From Neobacillus endophyticus (GTDB lineage: Bacteria > Bacillota > Bacilli > Bacillales > Cytobacillaceae): a stretch of 64,000 nt of DNA. Under the pieces are notes generated by a model. It was not told where the DNA came from and made no database searches. It saw only the letters and a program-made list of their open reading frames with translations. Made by a program: the position numbers and the translations under genes. Below are positions 1 to 9,179 of the stretch, in pieces (position 1 is the first letter of the stretch; the number at the start of each line of letters is the position of its first letter). Location: NCBI RefSeq assembly GCF_013248975.1, contig NZ_JABRWH010000001.1:4608001-4672000 (forward strand), given 5' to 3'.

Positions 1-5
1 ATAAG

Positions 6-527
6 ATGGAGTTAAAAAAAGAAAATAATTTTGTTCCTTTAAAAAAAGCAAAAATTATTGCATGTAATATAATAAATAAAAATTGTCCAAATACATTTTC
101 AGAAGAACAAATATACAATCTACTTTGGAAGTATTTTAAAAATATTAATGAATTGTATGCAGTACCTCAAAATAAAAAAGAAAAACAAATTCCAATGAAC
201 AAATTAAATGACTGGATTGATGTATTTATAAAAGAGAATAACATTAAAGAAAGTTTAAATTATTCCTATGAAAAAAACGAAAATAATAAAGATACAATAA
301 TTAATGATAATGAATCAAAAAAATTTATAAAACAGCAGATAAATTTTTCTAACTTTCACAATATATTTTTGTTAAAAGTATTTAAAAATATTTTGTTTTC
401 CATTGATATAAATAAAATTGAATCTAATGAAGCTGATTTAATATTAAGTATACTAAAAAATAGTTTAATCGTTTATTTCGATTCTGGTATGGAACAGTAT
501 AGTAAAAACGAAAAAAATATATATTAA
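6..527 (+). CDS. hypothetical protein, very AT-rich, N-terminus uncertain
   Basis: A 173-residue Lys/Asn/Ile-rich open frame with no family I recognise. The first ATG lies only 5 bases inside the window, so no ribosome site can be judged and the gene may start upstream. No signal peptide is seen; residues about 120-135 are hydrophobic and could be a buried helix. Codon use is extremely AT-rich, more so than the core genes from 20 kb onward, which fits foreign or phage/plasmid-derived DNA. Confidence 0.45.
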   Translation: MELKKENNFVPLKKAKIIACNIINKNCPNTFSEEQIYNLLWKYFKNINELYAVPQNKKEKQIPMNKLNDWIDVFIKENNIKESLNYSYEKNENNKDTIINDNESKKFIKQQINFSNFHNIFLLKVFKNILFSIDINKIESNEADLILSILKNSLIVYFDSGMEQYSKNEKNIY

Positions 528-982
528 AATATCTTCAATAAAAAACAAAATTTTTACTATCACGAAAATTCTTCCTTGCGAAGACATATTTTCGGAAGGT
601 CATTTTTATATTTCCATTTCAACGAATTAATTTCTTGTTAAAAAAGATCTTCTACCCTTATAATGCAGTAGAATCAATTTTCATTCAAAGTTATTAGGTC
701 TCTAAGTGGACAATATACTTTTGAAGTCTTTTTTTGAAATTTAACAAAATTTCAGTTAACCGGTTAACCGAAAAAGAAAATCACGATGATTTTTATATCT
801 TGAGCAAATATTTTTCTAACGTAAGCGGCTTCATTTATAATTTAATTGGTTTAAAGACAAAGGTGGTTATCACATTATGTAGAATATGTGGAGCTGGTAC
901 TAACGCGAGCGAAAAACTCTTATTTTTTTGCAAAAAAATGCTATCCCCAAAACTAAAGAGAGCAGTGGCGCTGTAGTAGGAT
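528..982. other. intergenic stretch without a convincing gene; 14-bp palindrome
   Basis: I see no supportable gene here. A perfect palindrome GTTAACCGGTTAAC lies at 755-768. Short frames in this stretch have no ribosome site and no family resemblance. Confidence 0.35.
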
Positions 983-1320
983 TCAATCCAATACCAATCC
1001 CCCAATAACTTCCTCGAAATCAATCTTGCGTTCTCTGCTTTCCGCTAGTTCCATCAGCACCTGGTTTGAGAATGGATCTATTGAATGAATGCGACCAGTT
1101 TGTTTCGATATAAAGCCGTCAGACAAGTTTAGATCTTTACCGGAAAGTGATACTCCATCGCATAGCTTAGACGCTGGTCGAACTCGTCTTTCTCGTACTC
1201 AACAAGGATGGGTTTACTTACCTTTTGCTGGTCATGCCAAATTCCCCGCTGAGCTTTTATTAACTCGGGCATCGCGTACGCAAACTGCCACTTCTTCAAA
1301 CCACGATCTCTTTTTGACAT
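983..1320 (-). pseudogene. YolD-like protein, frameshifted
   Basis: The first part reads MSKRDRGLKKWQ ... HFPVKI and then hits TAA at about 1131. One frame over, the reading continues as SDGFISKQTGRIHSIDP ... ESRERKIDFEEVIGGL to TGA at 983. Joined by one extra base (IYNLSDGF instead of I-stop) this gives a full-length YolD-like protein of about 112 residues, with the family's RG-x-KW start and the FPV-I-Y ... G-I--ID beta region. YolD-like proteins often sit beside Y-family DNA polymerase genes (UvrX type); no such polymerase is next to it here. Start chosen at the ATG of MSKRDRG. The family match is by eye. Confidence 0.7.
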
Positions 1321-1429
1321 CACATTCACCACGATAATCATTATGTGCGAACTGGTGTTCATTATGTATAATAAAAAAATCCATAAAATTAGTGAGTTTG
1401 AATAAAAATTGCCCTTTACATCTAAAAAT

Positions 1430-1465
1430 CCCTCAAATTGGCTTTCCGAATGCCAATTTTGAGGG
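1430..1465. terminator. stem-loop, probable bidirectional terminator
   Basis: CCCTCAAATTGGC (1430-1442) pairs with GCCAATTTTGAGGG (1451-1464) with one bulged base and an 8-base loop; followed by ACTTTTGTG. It lies upstream of the YolD-like pseudogene. Confidence 0.45.
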
Positions 1466-1479
1466 ACTTTTGTGTTCAA

Positions 1480-2051
1480 TGACCATTAATTTTAATAAAA
1501 AAACATTAATATCAAAAAGAATTTTTATGAAAAATATTGAACAATAATTATATATCCACAAAAATAATTATCCATAAAATAGTTAATTGTTAAATAAATT
1601 AATGATAACAGGTAATTCGAAAAAATAATTATTATTAAAATAAGTAAATGGGTAAATAAATTAATATTTAAAATAATTATATTAATCAAAAATGATGTCA
1701 ATAAATATTAATGTGAAATATGGATAAGAATGCTATAGAAAATTAGTTATAGAAGCACAATAGATACTTTTTTATTCATAACTTTTAATATCAATATAAT
1801 TTACCATCAATAATTATAATATTGATAATAGTTGGATATAAATAAAGGATGTGAAAAACATGAATGTACGATGACATACCGCCATTGCACGCACCATCTT
1901 GTCGTTTGAATGTTGAATAAAATACTGAACATTAATCCATTTTAATATTAATTTGGTTTGATATTAAATAAATTTAATATTTTATTGAATTTATAATATA
2001 TAAACTTAACGTTAAATTTGAAAATGGTTGATATAAAAAGGATGAAAAATC
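1480..2051. other. 570-bp AT-rich non-coding region with DnaA-box-like sites
   Basis: No gene seen. The stretch is almost only A and T, rich in AATAATTAT and ATTAAT words. Three sites match 8 of 9 bases of the DnaA box TTATCCACA: ATATCCACA at 1552-1560, TTATCCATA at 1568-1576 and the complement of TTATCCATA at 1719-1727. It precedes a DNA-binding protein gene. It could be a decayed replication or partition region or simply an AT-rich promoter region; this is inference only. Confidence 0.3.
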
Positions 2052-3131
2052 ATGAACCCAGAGAAATTGAAGCAATGGCTCGAACAACAAGGTTTGGAGC
2101 CTGAAAAGATCCAAAACTTCCTCGCCCAAATTGAAAAAGACCATCTGGAAGAACAAAAATATCTTGAAAACATGCTTTCGGTGAACGATGCTGCGGTGTA
2201 TTTGAATGAAAAACTAGAAGATAAATGGAATTCAGCGAAGGTCCGACGGTTCATCCTAGACGGAGAAATCCAGCCTTCTGTTAATCCAGGTAACGCTAAA
2301 AAGATGGGGTACAAAATCCATAAAGATGAGCTTGACCGCTTTATATACGATTACAGCATGACAAAAGAGGACTGGAAAGCTTACGCCAAGAAGCTAGAGA
2401 AGAAGGTGGCAGCGCTAGAAACAAATGCGCTGCTTTCTATGGTTCCGATTTCCAATGTCGACCAAGATCCGACGGAAGAAGAGGTTGTGATTACCGGATT
2501 GAAGGTAACAAAAGTCGTAGAAATAGAAGAAGGCATTTTCCGATTCGATGTGGAATTCAAATATGATGATGAAATGTGGTACGGCTTTGGGGATGAGATT
2601 ACTGAAGAGGACCGTTTAGTGTTATACTCCATGGAAACCAAGACTTCTTCCTCGAAGCGGATATATTATACCGCGCATGATGAATGGATCGTAAAAAAAA
2701 TAATGAATGCTCTTTTACAAAAGGGACTCAAGTATAGGATTGCCAAAATGATTGAAGAAGTATCATCGGGAGAAACTCAAGAAAAGGATCGGATGGAGTC
2801 GGACAAAAAGCCGCCTGTACTTGAAACAAGATCCAAAACAACCACCACCCATACTTTAGAGAAATATGAGGCACCGATACTAGAAGAGCAAAAGGAACCA
2901 CAACCTCCATTTCCCTCTCTTATCAAATATATGATTGATAAGGATATCCCTTGTCCGTTATGTGGAAAGTGGAAAAATTACTCCAAGTTTGCGAAGCATG
3001 CCAAGGAAGGACATCGTACAACTGCCAAACAAATTCTTAATGAACAGCGCGATATTATGGACAAAATGTGGAATGAAAGAAAAAACGAAAATTCTTCACA
3101 CGGCAAGCCAAAAGGTGGTGGATTAGAATGA
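2052..3131 (+). CDS. helix-turn-helix / C2H2-type zinc-finger protein
   Basis: A 359-aa soluble protein. Residues about 42-100 read like an excisionase/MerR-type DNA-binding domain (LSVNDAAVYLNEKL ... KVRRFILDGEI ... YKIHKDELDRFI), and a helical stretch follows at about 105-125. The middle (160-235) is a beta-rich domain I do not recognise. The C-terminus has a zinc-finger-like motif with C301, C304, H316 and H321 in the pattern CPLCGKW-x5-F-x2-HAKEGH. The same C-terminal motif recurs in the protein at 9330-9881, suggesting a shared family module. The start has AAGGATG upstream. Its stop overlaps the start of the phosphatase gene (ATGA), implying translational coupling. Function unknown; DNA binding is inferred from the two domains. 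Confidence 0.7.
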   Translation: MNPEKLKQWLEQQGLEPEKIQNFLAQIEKDHLEEQKYLENMLSVNDAAVYLNEKLEDKWNSAKVRRFILDGEIQPSVNPGNAKKMGYKIHKDELDRFIYDYSMTKEDWKAYAKKLEKKVAALETNALLSMVPISNVDQDPTEEEVVITGLKVTKVVEIEEGIFRFDVEFKYDDEMWYGFGDEITEEDRLVLYSMETKTSSSKRIYYTAHDEWIVKKIMNALLQKGLKYRIAKMIEEVSSGETQEKDRMESDKKPPVLETRSKTTTTHTLEKYEAPILEEQKEPQPPFPSLIKYMIDKDIPCPLCGKWKNYSKFAKHAKEGHRTTAKQILNEQRDIMDKMWNERKNENSSHGKPKGGGLE

Positions 3132-3868
3132 AAAGGAAATTCGCCATAAGCGACGTACATGGTCAATTTGATTCAATGATAATATTGCTTAATGAAGCCA
3201 ATTTCGACCCGAAATACGACCAATTGGTATTTGTTGGTGATATGATTGACCGAGGTCCGGACTCTGTTGGGGTCATAAAATATGTCAAGCATCTGCAGGA
3301 ACAGCACCCTAAAAATGTGTTTGTCGTGTTAGGTAACCATGAGGTCATGATGAGGCGGTATCTATTTAGAGGGTATAATGATATGTGGCTACGATATGGC
3401 GGACAGGAAGTGATACAGGAGTTAAAGAGACGATTCGTAAGCAAAATGGAAAGAGATGAGCATCTCGTATGGCTGGCAAATCTCCCTATTACATATTGCG
3501 ACGAGCAATATTTTTATACACATGCGGGTATCAATTTGAACAATGCCCCCTTGAAACAGCATGAAGATTGTACTTTTATGGGTATTGATGAAATGTATTC
3601 AGTGAATCAAAATGATTTAAATAAAGCTATCGGCGGTCGAATAATGGTACACGGGCATACCCCTTATCTCTCGGTTTACCGAGCAGGCAATTTCATATCC
3701 TGCGATACAGGTGCTTCTGTTTTGCCGAACGGAAAACTATCTCTAGTTGATCTTACAGGTAAAAAATATTACTGTAACGTTTCCCAAACACCTGAGGTTT
3801 TAAAAATTGCGATCAAAGAGATGGATATTACCAAGAGAATCAAAATATACACGGAGAGTGGTTACTAA
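3128..3868 (+). CDS. PPP-family metallophosphatase (Ser/Thr phosphatase or Ap4A hydrolase type)
   Basis: A 246-aa calcineurin-like phosphoesterase. The PPP signature motifs appear in order: SDVHGQFD near residue 8, GDMIDRGPDS near 37, GNHE near 70, HAG near 134 and HGHT near 176, so all metal ligands seem present. Family members remove phosphate from protein Ser/Thr/Tyr or split diadenosine tetraphosphate; the sequence alone does not say which. Phage-type members of similar size are common. The start ATG overlaps the preceding zinc-finger gene by 4 bases, so the two probably form one unit. The substrate might be that partner or another element protein (inference). Confidence 0.85.
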   Translation: MKRKFAISDVHGQFDSMIILLNEANFDPKYDQLVFVGDMIDRGPDSVGVIKYVKHLQEQHPKNVFVVLGNHEVMMRRYLFRGYNDMWLRYGGQEVIQELKRRFVSKMERDEHLVWLANLPITYCDEQYFYTHAGINLNNAPLKQHEDCTFMGIDEMYSVNQNDLNKAIGGRIMVHGHTPYLSVYRAGNFISCDTGASVLPNGKLSLVDLTGKKYYCNVSQTPEVLKIAIKEMDITKRIKIYTESGY

Positions 3869-4022
3869 ATTTTCTTACCTGTTGTTCTCAGATTTGCTCC
3901 CAAAAATATAAATACAAATTTTGGTCAATTTATTGATAGTTCTACAAATTACTTCCCAGGTCGATATTTATACTTATAACAGTTGTTTGTTGGCTAAAAG
4001 TACCATAGACTACAAATACACA

Positions 4023-4098
4023 TTTTCAACAAATTACAACATTATATCTCGACAACTGGTTTGTACCATGGAAATTAAATGTTGTAATTTGTTGAAAA
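4023..4098. repeat. perfect 20-bp inverted repeat
   Basis: TTTTCAACAAATTACAACAT at 4023-4042 is the exact reverse complement of 4079-4098; the 36-base spacer includes TTTGTACCATGGAAATT. Too long and perfect to be chance. It lies downstream of the phosphatase and about 75 bases before IS3 copy 1. It could be a terminator-like hairpin or the end of an older element. Confidence 0.6.
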
Positions 4099-4244
4099 AG
4101 TTGAAAAGTCGTTTTTTAGATGTTGTAAAATAAAACCCTGCAACTAGGCTGACTTCACCTGGAGAGACCCTTGTAAATGAGACAAGGAAAAAACACCCCC
4201 TGAATCGTATTTATACAATATGATTCTTAGGAGGGTGTTTTTCT

Positions 4245-4568
4245 TTGGGCACAAGAGTTCATTACGCGGAAGAATTAAAGTGGGATGCAATTAAGATAAA
4301 ACAAGCTGGAAAGACGAACAAAGAAATAATGGAGCAGCTGGGGATAAAAAATAAGACACAAATTAAAACATGGATGAAATGATACAAAGCTGGTCAAACC
4401 TATCGGTTTTCTCAACAGGTAGGCAAGCAATATTCCTACGGTAAGGGAACGGAGGAACTGAGTGAGTTAGAACAATTGAAACTAAAGAATAAACAGTTAG
4501 AAACTCAATTGGAAATCTTAAAAAAGTACCAGGAGATCGAAAGGAGTTGGAGCCGAAGGTCGTTTTAG
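4245..4568 (+). pseudogene. IS3 transposase OrfA with in-frame stop
   Basis: TTG start after GGAGGGTG. The frame encodes the helix-turn-helix part of an IS3 OrfA (TNKEIMEQLGIKNKTQIKTWMK), then TGA at 4380-4382 where the family normally has Trp, then continues in the same frame as YKAGQTYRFSQ ... GTEELSELEQLKLKNKQLE, a leucine-zipper-like segment, ending TAG at 4566. A single TGG to TGA change explains it. Confidence 0.75.
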
Positions 4569-5405
4569 AAGTAGTAGAAAGTCTCTCTTCCAAGTTTAAA
4601 ATAATGGATATTCTTAGGATAATGAGCATTCCTAAGGCGACCTATTACAGGTGGAAAAGTAAATACAAAGTTAATGAGTTAACACCTTTGGAAGAGCTCG
4701 TAATAAAAATTTGTGAGGAAAACTATTACCACTATGGCCATCAAAATTAAAGCGATTCTAAACAGAAAGTATGGCATAAATGTTAACCGTAAAACTGTAC
4801 AAAAGATAATGCAGAAACATCAGATTCAGTGCCAAGTTAAGAAGAAAAAACAGAAGTATATTAATGGTGAGAGTAATATTGTCGTGCCTAACATTCTCAA
4901 CCGAAATTTTAAAGCGAATCGCCCAAATAAGAAATGGTTAACGGATATTACGTACTTAACATACGGGTCAACAGTGTTGTATTTATCAACAGTGATGGAC
5001 CTATATAACAATGAAATCGTAGCATATAAGATAAGTGCCAAACAGGATATACAATTAGTAACGGATACATTAAGAGAAGCTATAGAACTGCGTAAACCGG
5101 TAGGATTGATGCTTCACAGTGATCAAGGGGCTGTTTATACTTCTTACGCTTTTCAGAACTTAGCAAAAGAAAAAGGCATTATCACAAGCATGTCCAGAAA
5201 AGGAAATTGCCATGATAATGCCGTCATCGAATCCTTTCACTCCTCGCTAAAGTCGGAAGGATTCAACGCTCAAAGAAGAGCATCTATGTCCAATTCTAAA
5301 GTAGTACAAATTGTAAATCAATACATGTATCGATATAATCATATACGCATTCAGGCAAAATTAAACTACCTGTCCTCGGTAGATTACAGGGGACAGGCAG
5401 CATAA
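4547..5405 (+). pseudogene. IS3 transposase OrfB (DDE integrase), frameshifted
   Basis: The N-terminal part (MEPKVVLEVVESL ... EENYYHYGHQN) stops at 4748. The catalytic part continues in another frame as AIKIKAILNRKYGINVNRKTVQ through the rve domain. One missing A in an A-run near 4740 accounts for the break. The DDE residues are visible: D in WLTDITY, D in LHSDQG and E in DNAVIESF, so only the frame, not the catalytic core, is damaged. Confidence 0.75.
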
Positions 5406-5508
5406 GTGTTTTTTCTAAGTCTCATATTAGGTCAGTCCAACCTTGTACAGGGTTTTTATTTCAAGCTATTCTTCAAAAAAATTCTTCATATATCAAAATC
5501 CCTATTAA

Positions 5509-5781
5509 TTACAACCATTTTCTATCTTTTATCCAGGTGTATCTTTTCACATCAATACCCTTTATCTTTTTACGTGAATAACCTGTTGCCGGAATCTTTT
5601 TTGCTAGAATCCATCTTCTAACTGTTTCCTCATGGACGCCGATTGCATCGGCAACATCCTTAGGAGGTAACATCATCTCATCATCGATTTCTCCATAATA
5701 ATTTGGTAACCCATGAGGAATGGGTGCTCCATTTTTTATTGCTTTTGCAAATTCATCATAAGTCATTTTTTCATAGACCAT
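5509..5781 (-). CDS. small helix-turn-helix (excisionase/MerR-like) protein
   Basis: 90 residues with a clear helix-turn-helix in the middle: LPPKDVADAIGVHEETVRRWILAKKIPA (residues about 38-65). This is the excisionase-type domain also seen in the protein at 8904-9119 (EISEIVGFHSETVRRWCRSGKL). The start ATG has AGGAG nine bases upstream. Directly downstream of the recombinase gene but separated by a strong hairpin, and preceded by a GTTATAC motif, it probably has its own promoter. Likely a recombination directionality factor or repressor for the neighbouring recombinase (inference). Confidence 0.65.
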   Translation of the reverse strand: MVYEKMTYDEFAKAIKNGAPIPHGLPNYYGEIDDEMMLPPKDVADAIGVHEETVRRWILAKKIPATGYSRKKIKGIDVKRYTWIKDRKWL

Positions 5782-5820
5782 TTTCTATTTCTCCTTCTAC
5801 CAATTGTGGCTAGTTTATAT

Positions 5821-5850
5821 GGTATACAATTAATAGTGGTTATACATACT
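5821..5850 (-). promoter_or_regulatory. GTTATAC-type motif upstream of the small HTH gene
   Basis: GTTATAC at 5839-5845, with a related GTATAC at 5822-5827, 40-60 bases upstream of the start at 5781. The same 7-mer is found before the genes at 8904-9119 and 9330-9881. Candidate operator; the binding protein is unknown. Confidence 0.4.
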
Positions 5851-5860
5851 AGCATAATCA

Positions 5861-5905
5861 AAAGAAAGAGAAAACCATAATTGCACTATGGTTTTCTCTT
5901 TCTTT
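5861..5905. terminator. bidirectional intrinsic terminator
   Basis: A perfect 19-bp stem: 5861-5879 (AAAGAAAGAGAAAACCATA) pairs with 5887-5905, loop ATTGCAC. It abuts the stop of the recombinase gene. A-run on one side and T-run on the other suit termination on both strands. Confidence 0.8.
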
Positions 5906-8389
5906 TTAACGATGTAAAGTTAATTCGTGTTTAAGTTCATTTATTTTGCTTGCTCTCTCTTTATATGGCATTTTTTTAATTTCCTTTTCAGTTGCATCAC
6001 GATATCGTTCAAGTTCGTTTAGTAGCTCTGCTTTTCGGAAATGGCTATCAACTTTGAGTCGCATTTCATTTACTTTTTGCATTGCAGTCTCGGCGACAAT
6101 ATGCATACTTTGATCATTTTGAACAGATGTGGCAGCTGTCTCTTCCTGTGCTTGAGTCAGCAATTTTTGCAACTCTGCTATCTTCTTTTGCTGTTCAGAA
6201 ATTTGTTGCTTCAATGCTTCTACTTCAGGACTTTTTAATTCAATACCCTGATTTTGGTTTTCGGATTTTGAATTTAATTCATATAGGTAAGAATTCCGTT
6301 CATCTACAAATATATTATCGAGTTCATAAATGTCTTTAAACTCATATGAGTGGTCCGATTTAGTCCTTCCTATTACAGATAATCGGTACCCCTTATTCTT
6401 TTCCCATAACTCAAGTGCGTCTTTATTCCATGGGAAATTCAATATTTCGTCTACACAAAAATAAAAACAACCTTTGGGAATTTCGGAGGAATAGTGTTTA
6501 TCTCCAATTGTTCCTCCTTGTTTATTCACATCATGTCTCATTTGGATTTGACCAGCTCTTTTTTTGTATTCATTTAAAGTTGTATAGTTTAAATGGGTTT
6601 TATCAAAAAGATCGTTTAAAGAATGTCGTGATGATTTAAATTGGAAAATTTTCCACATCTCTTCCATCTCTTCGTCGATTTCATTAAGAGTATCTTTAAT
6701 CTCCGAAATCCAATTTGTTGGATGTTTAAGTATTGCTTCAGGATCACCCATTTTAAAGGAATTTCTAAATAGATATCCGACACCGCGCTCTTTTTGTGTT
6801 GTATATAGTACCTTTTCCAGATATTCATTTATTAATTCAACTAAAAGAGGGACGATCAATGTACCATATTCATGAGAAGGAGAATACGCTCCTTTACTTA
6901 CTAATTCCGGTATAAAAAGCAATCCATAGCCTCTTTCATTGACTGTTTTTAAAAGACCTGTCTTCTCATCTAATAGGAAATGTTCTAAACGAAGCTCTCG
7001 AATTTCCTCTGGTCTTATACCAGCAAAACAGCCTACCATCCACATTACAGCATTCCTACGCCACATTTTAACTGGGTAACGCCTTTTACCAGTTGCTTTT
7101 ATAGCTTCAAAGACGCGAATAATCTCGTATCTCAAAAAGAATGCCTTTTTCCGCATTTTTGACTTAGGAATCTTAGGTTCTTTCTTAGGTAGGTATTCTC
7201 GCGCGTGGTAAAGATTGGTTCTCGTCTCCCAGTATTCCATTTTATATGTCTCGTCCGAAACAATTCTATGAAGAGGATATTTTGTTTCCCATTTAGACAT
7301 TAAAAAATAAAGAAAAGGAGAAAATGTTTTAGATACTGTATATTGAGTGGTTGGTAAATACCCTTGCAGCAATATTCTAATGTCTTCAACGGTTAATTGG
7401 AAAAGATCAAATTTTGAAGCCTTTCGTTTTATTACATTTGCATCTTTTTCCGATAATATGCGAAAATTATTACGTTTATTCTTGATTGATTCATCCTGAG
7501 ACGGCACTACTTCAATAAGTTTTTCACCTGATATCTCTTTTCCAGCAATAATTTTTACCAAATACCTGGATAAATCCTTTTTAAGTCTTTCACGGTCTTT
7601 GTCTCTTGTTAAAATTGGATAATCGTAACAAGTCACGTTTTCCCATCTGAAACCATTGCCCTTTTGTCGTTCTCTAAGATAATCATCAAGCATCTCTTGT
7701 ATTAAAGGACTTAATAAGGAAAACCAGTTTATGGATTTTCTCTCATAACACTCTTCCATATTTTTTTGATGCTTTTTAGTTAGTTGAGCTATATCATATA
7801 TTACTTGTTCAATATCCCATCTATTCGTCCCTATCAAATGATCAGGCTGAGTTAATTTTCCCTCTCTTATAAACTTTCGAATGGTTGTGTGTTGTACATC
7901 AACGAATTCAGCAATTTTATTTGTACAACAGTATTTTATGTGTTTGAAAACAGTTCTGCCGAAAAAATAAATCGTTCGGTTTGCTTTAGGTGAATATGCT
8001 ATATCAACAACATGTTCTTCCCATAAACCCTTTTCAATTTCCTGTAATAATTCCTTTGAACTGAAACCCATCCCACTTGCTAAACGAGAATCCTCAATTA
8101 AATCAGGATTGTTCCTTAAATCTTTAATTTTACGTTTATATTCCTGAAAGAAGTTCTGTAAGTAACCTATGCTCGTTTCAGGAAATAAATATTTTAAATT
8201 TCTGTATCGGACGAAATCTTTACCGGCTTCATAGATTCCGGCATTTTTTAATTCCCCTGCTTTTATAAATCGGCTTAATACAGTCTCATCAATACCAACT
8301 AATTTAGCTACTTCAATCGTTCGATAAAGTAAGCACTCAGAGTTAGTTTCGAATTCTATAGCGGTTGGTAAGTTTCCTGATAAATTCAA
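5906..8389 (-). CDS. large tyrosine-recombinase-like protein with N-terminal HTH domains
   Basis: 827 aa. Start is TTG at 8389 with AGGTGGG five bases upstream. Residues about 20-60 and 155-200 look like helix-turn-helix/MerR-like segments (RTIEVAKLVGIDETVLSRFIKAG; AEFVDVQHTTIRKFIREGKLTQ). A catalytic domain at about 440-640 shows tyrosine-recombinase boxes: MVGCFAGIRPEEIRELRL (R459), SSRHSLNDLFDKT (R588, H589), and RHDV ... TIGDKHYSS (H619, H632, candidate nucleophile Y633). A coiled coil rich in Gln/Glu/Leu follows at about 720-760, then a basic tail. Phage integrases are usually 350-450 aa, so this is about twice the usual size. It follows a zinc-ribbon gene and an HTH gene on the same strand, suggesting one transcript. 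Likely moves the element; the assignment rests on the motifs. Confidence 0.7.
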   Translation of the reverse strand: MNLSGNLPTAIEFETNSECLLYRTIEVAKLVGIDETVLSRFIKAGELKNAGIYEAGKDFVRYRNLKYLFPETSIGYLQNFFQEYKRKIKDLRNNPDLIEDSRLASGMGFSSKELLQEIEKGLWEEHVVDIAYSPKANRTIYFFGRTVFKHIKYCCTNKIAEFVDVQHTTIRKFIREGKLTQPDHLIGTNRWDIEQVIYDIAQLTKKHQKNMEECYERKSINWFSLLSPLIQEMLDDYLRERQKGNGFRWENVTCYDYPILTRDKDRERLKKDLSRYLVKIIAGKEISGEKLIEVVPSQDESIKNKRNNFRILSEKDANVIKRKASKFDLFQLTVEDIRILLQGYLPTTQYTVSKTFSPFLYFLMSKWETKYPLHRIVSDETYKMEYWETRTNLYHAREYLPKKEPKIPKSKMRKKAFFLRYEIIRVFEAIKATGKRRYPVKMWRRNAVMWMVGCFAGIRPEEIRELRLEHFLLDEKTGLLKTVNERGYGLLFIPELVSKGAYSPSHEYGTLIVPLLVELINEYLEKVLYTTQKERGVGYLFRNSFKMGDPEAILKHPTNWISEIKDTLNEIDEEMEEMWKIFQFKSSRHSLNDLFDKTHLNYTTLNEYKKRAGQIQMRHDVNKQGGTIGDKHYSSEIPKGCFYFCVDEILNFPWNKDALELWEKNKGYRLSVIGRTKSDHSYEFKDIYELDNIFVDERNSYLYELNSKSENQNQGIELKSPEVEALKQQISEQQKKIAELQKLLTQAQEETAATSVQNDQSMHIVAETAMQKVNEMRLKVDSHFRKAELLNELERYRDATEKEIKKMPYKERASKINELKHELTLHR

Positions 8390-8546
8390 TTATCCCACCT
8401 CAATAGCCATTGTTTTATCAAACTCTTTACCTCTAAGCTGTGGTTTTACGTTTTGATGTTTCAAAAGTTTTAGCCTATAAAACATGGTGAAAGTCCGGAT
8501 AGTATTAATTATATGATTTGTTGTATTTATTGTATATACCGAATTC

Positions 8547-8903
8547 CTATTTTGACCCCTCATAGTACTTAACAAGTTCTTCCACTTTTTTTAATAAAAC
8601 CAACATTTCTTGCCCATGTCGTTGAGATAATTTATTAAACCTGCGCTTAATTGCATACCACTCTTTCTTTGGATTAAAGATTGCTGTGTTCACGGCAGCA
8701 TCCATTACCTGAATGGTGATCAATGTAGCAAGATTGCCTTTCTGTTGACAAAAATCACATGACCATCTGGTTGTCGCTATGTCCATATCTGCCTGCTTGC
8801 CGCAAGCTAAACATGGAAATACGATTGCTTTTTTTAGGGAATCCAAGTAGTAGTTCAGTTTTCGATCCTTAAAGAAGGCTATTGCAATCAGTTCCTTTCC
8901 CAT
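8547..8903 (-). CDS. small zinc-ribbon (DnaG-like CHC2-type) protein
   Basis: 118 aa. Residues about 31-55 contain CLACGK and CDFCQQKGNLATL, a CxxC-x(n)-CxxC zinc ribbon whose second half resembles the DnaG primase zinc domain (C-x2-CG-GG-x-F). The rest is helical and basic. The start ATG at 8903 abuts the TAA of the upstream HTH gene and lies 140 bases before the recombinase, so the three probably form an operon. Perhaps a DNA-binding accessory factor of the recombinase; it lacks a TOPRIM domain, so it is not a primase. Confidence 0.6.
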   Translation of the reverse strand: MGKELIAIAFFKDRKLNYYLDSLKKAIVFPCLACGKQADMDIATTRWSCDFCQQKGNLATLITIQVMDAAVNTAIFNPKKEWYAIKRRFNKLSQRHGQEMLVLLKKVEELVKYYEGSK

Positions 8904-9119
8904 TTATATCTCCTGGCAACGTGAACGTTCCATGAATGCCTTGAATTCTGACCCAACAATAACATACTTTCCTCCAAAGTTGTAACAATCCAATTTCCCC
9001 GACCTGCACCAGCGCCGAACAGTTTCACTATGGAAACCCACTATCTCTGAGATCTCCTCAGGGGTCAAAACTGCATCATCTGCAACTTCGAAAATGGAAT
9101 GAATGTTGTACTTTGTCAT
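8904..9119 (-). CDS. excisionase-like helix-turn-helix protein
   Basis: 71 aa, ATG preceded by AGGAGG with short spacing. The sequence LTPEEISEIVGFHSETVRRWCRSGKLDCYNFGGKYVIVGSEFKAFM is a textbook DNA-binding domain of the excisionase/MerR (helix_turn_helix_17) type, filling most of the protein. First gene of the probable HTH / zinc-ribbon / recombinase operon, with GTTATAC motifs upstream. Likely a recombination directionality factor or autoregulator. Confidence 0.75.
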   Translation of the reverse strand: MTKYNIHSIFEVADDAVLTPEEISEIVGFHSETVRRWCRSGKLDCYNFGGKYVIVGSEFKAFMERSRCQEI

Positions 9120-9179
9120 ATGTCCCTCCTACATTCATTGTATTTTTTAATTATTACCATTATTAGCATATCCTACATT

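Larger units (their letters stand above)
4165..5437 (+). mobile_element. IS3-family insertion sequence, copy 1 (inactivated)
   Basis: About 1.27 kb. Related ends are visible: ATGAGACAAGGAAAAAACAC near the left end (4176-4195) and, reading inward from the right end, ATGAGACTTAGAAAAAACAC (complement of 5407-5426). Exact termini and target duplication could not be fixed. It holds a two-gene IS3 arrangement (orfA, then orfB shifted one frame), but orfA has a stop and orfB a frameshift, so it should not transpose by itself. Confidence 0.7.

Noticed and set aside
734..1023. Short open frames on both strands
   Set aside because: No ribosome site, no family resemblance and mutual overlap; they look like chance frames near the YolD-like pseudogene.
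3921..4133. Frame across the 20-bp inverted repeat
   Set aside because: No ribosome site; it is a by-product of the repeat arms.
8390..8575. 62-codon frame before the recombinase
   Set aside because: It overlaps the zinc-ribbon gene end and contains the recombinase ribosome site; the sequence has no coding character.
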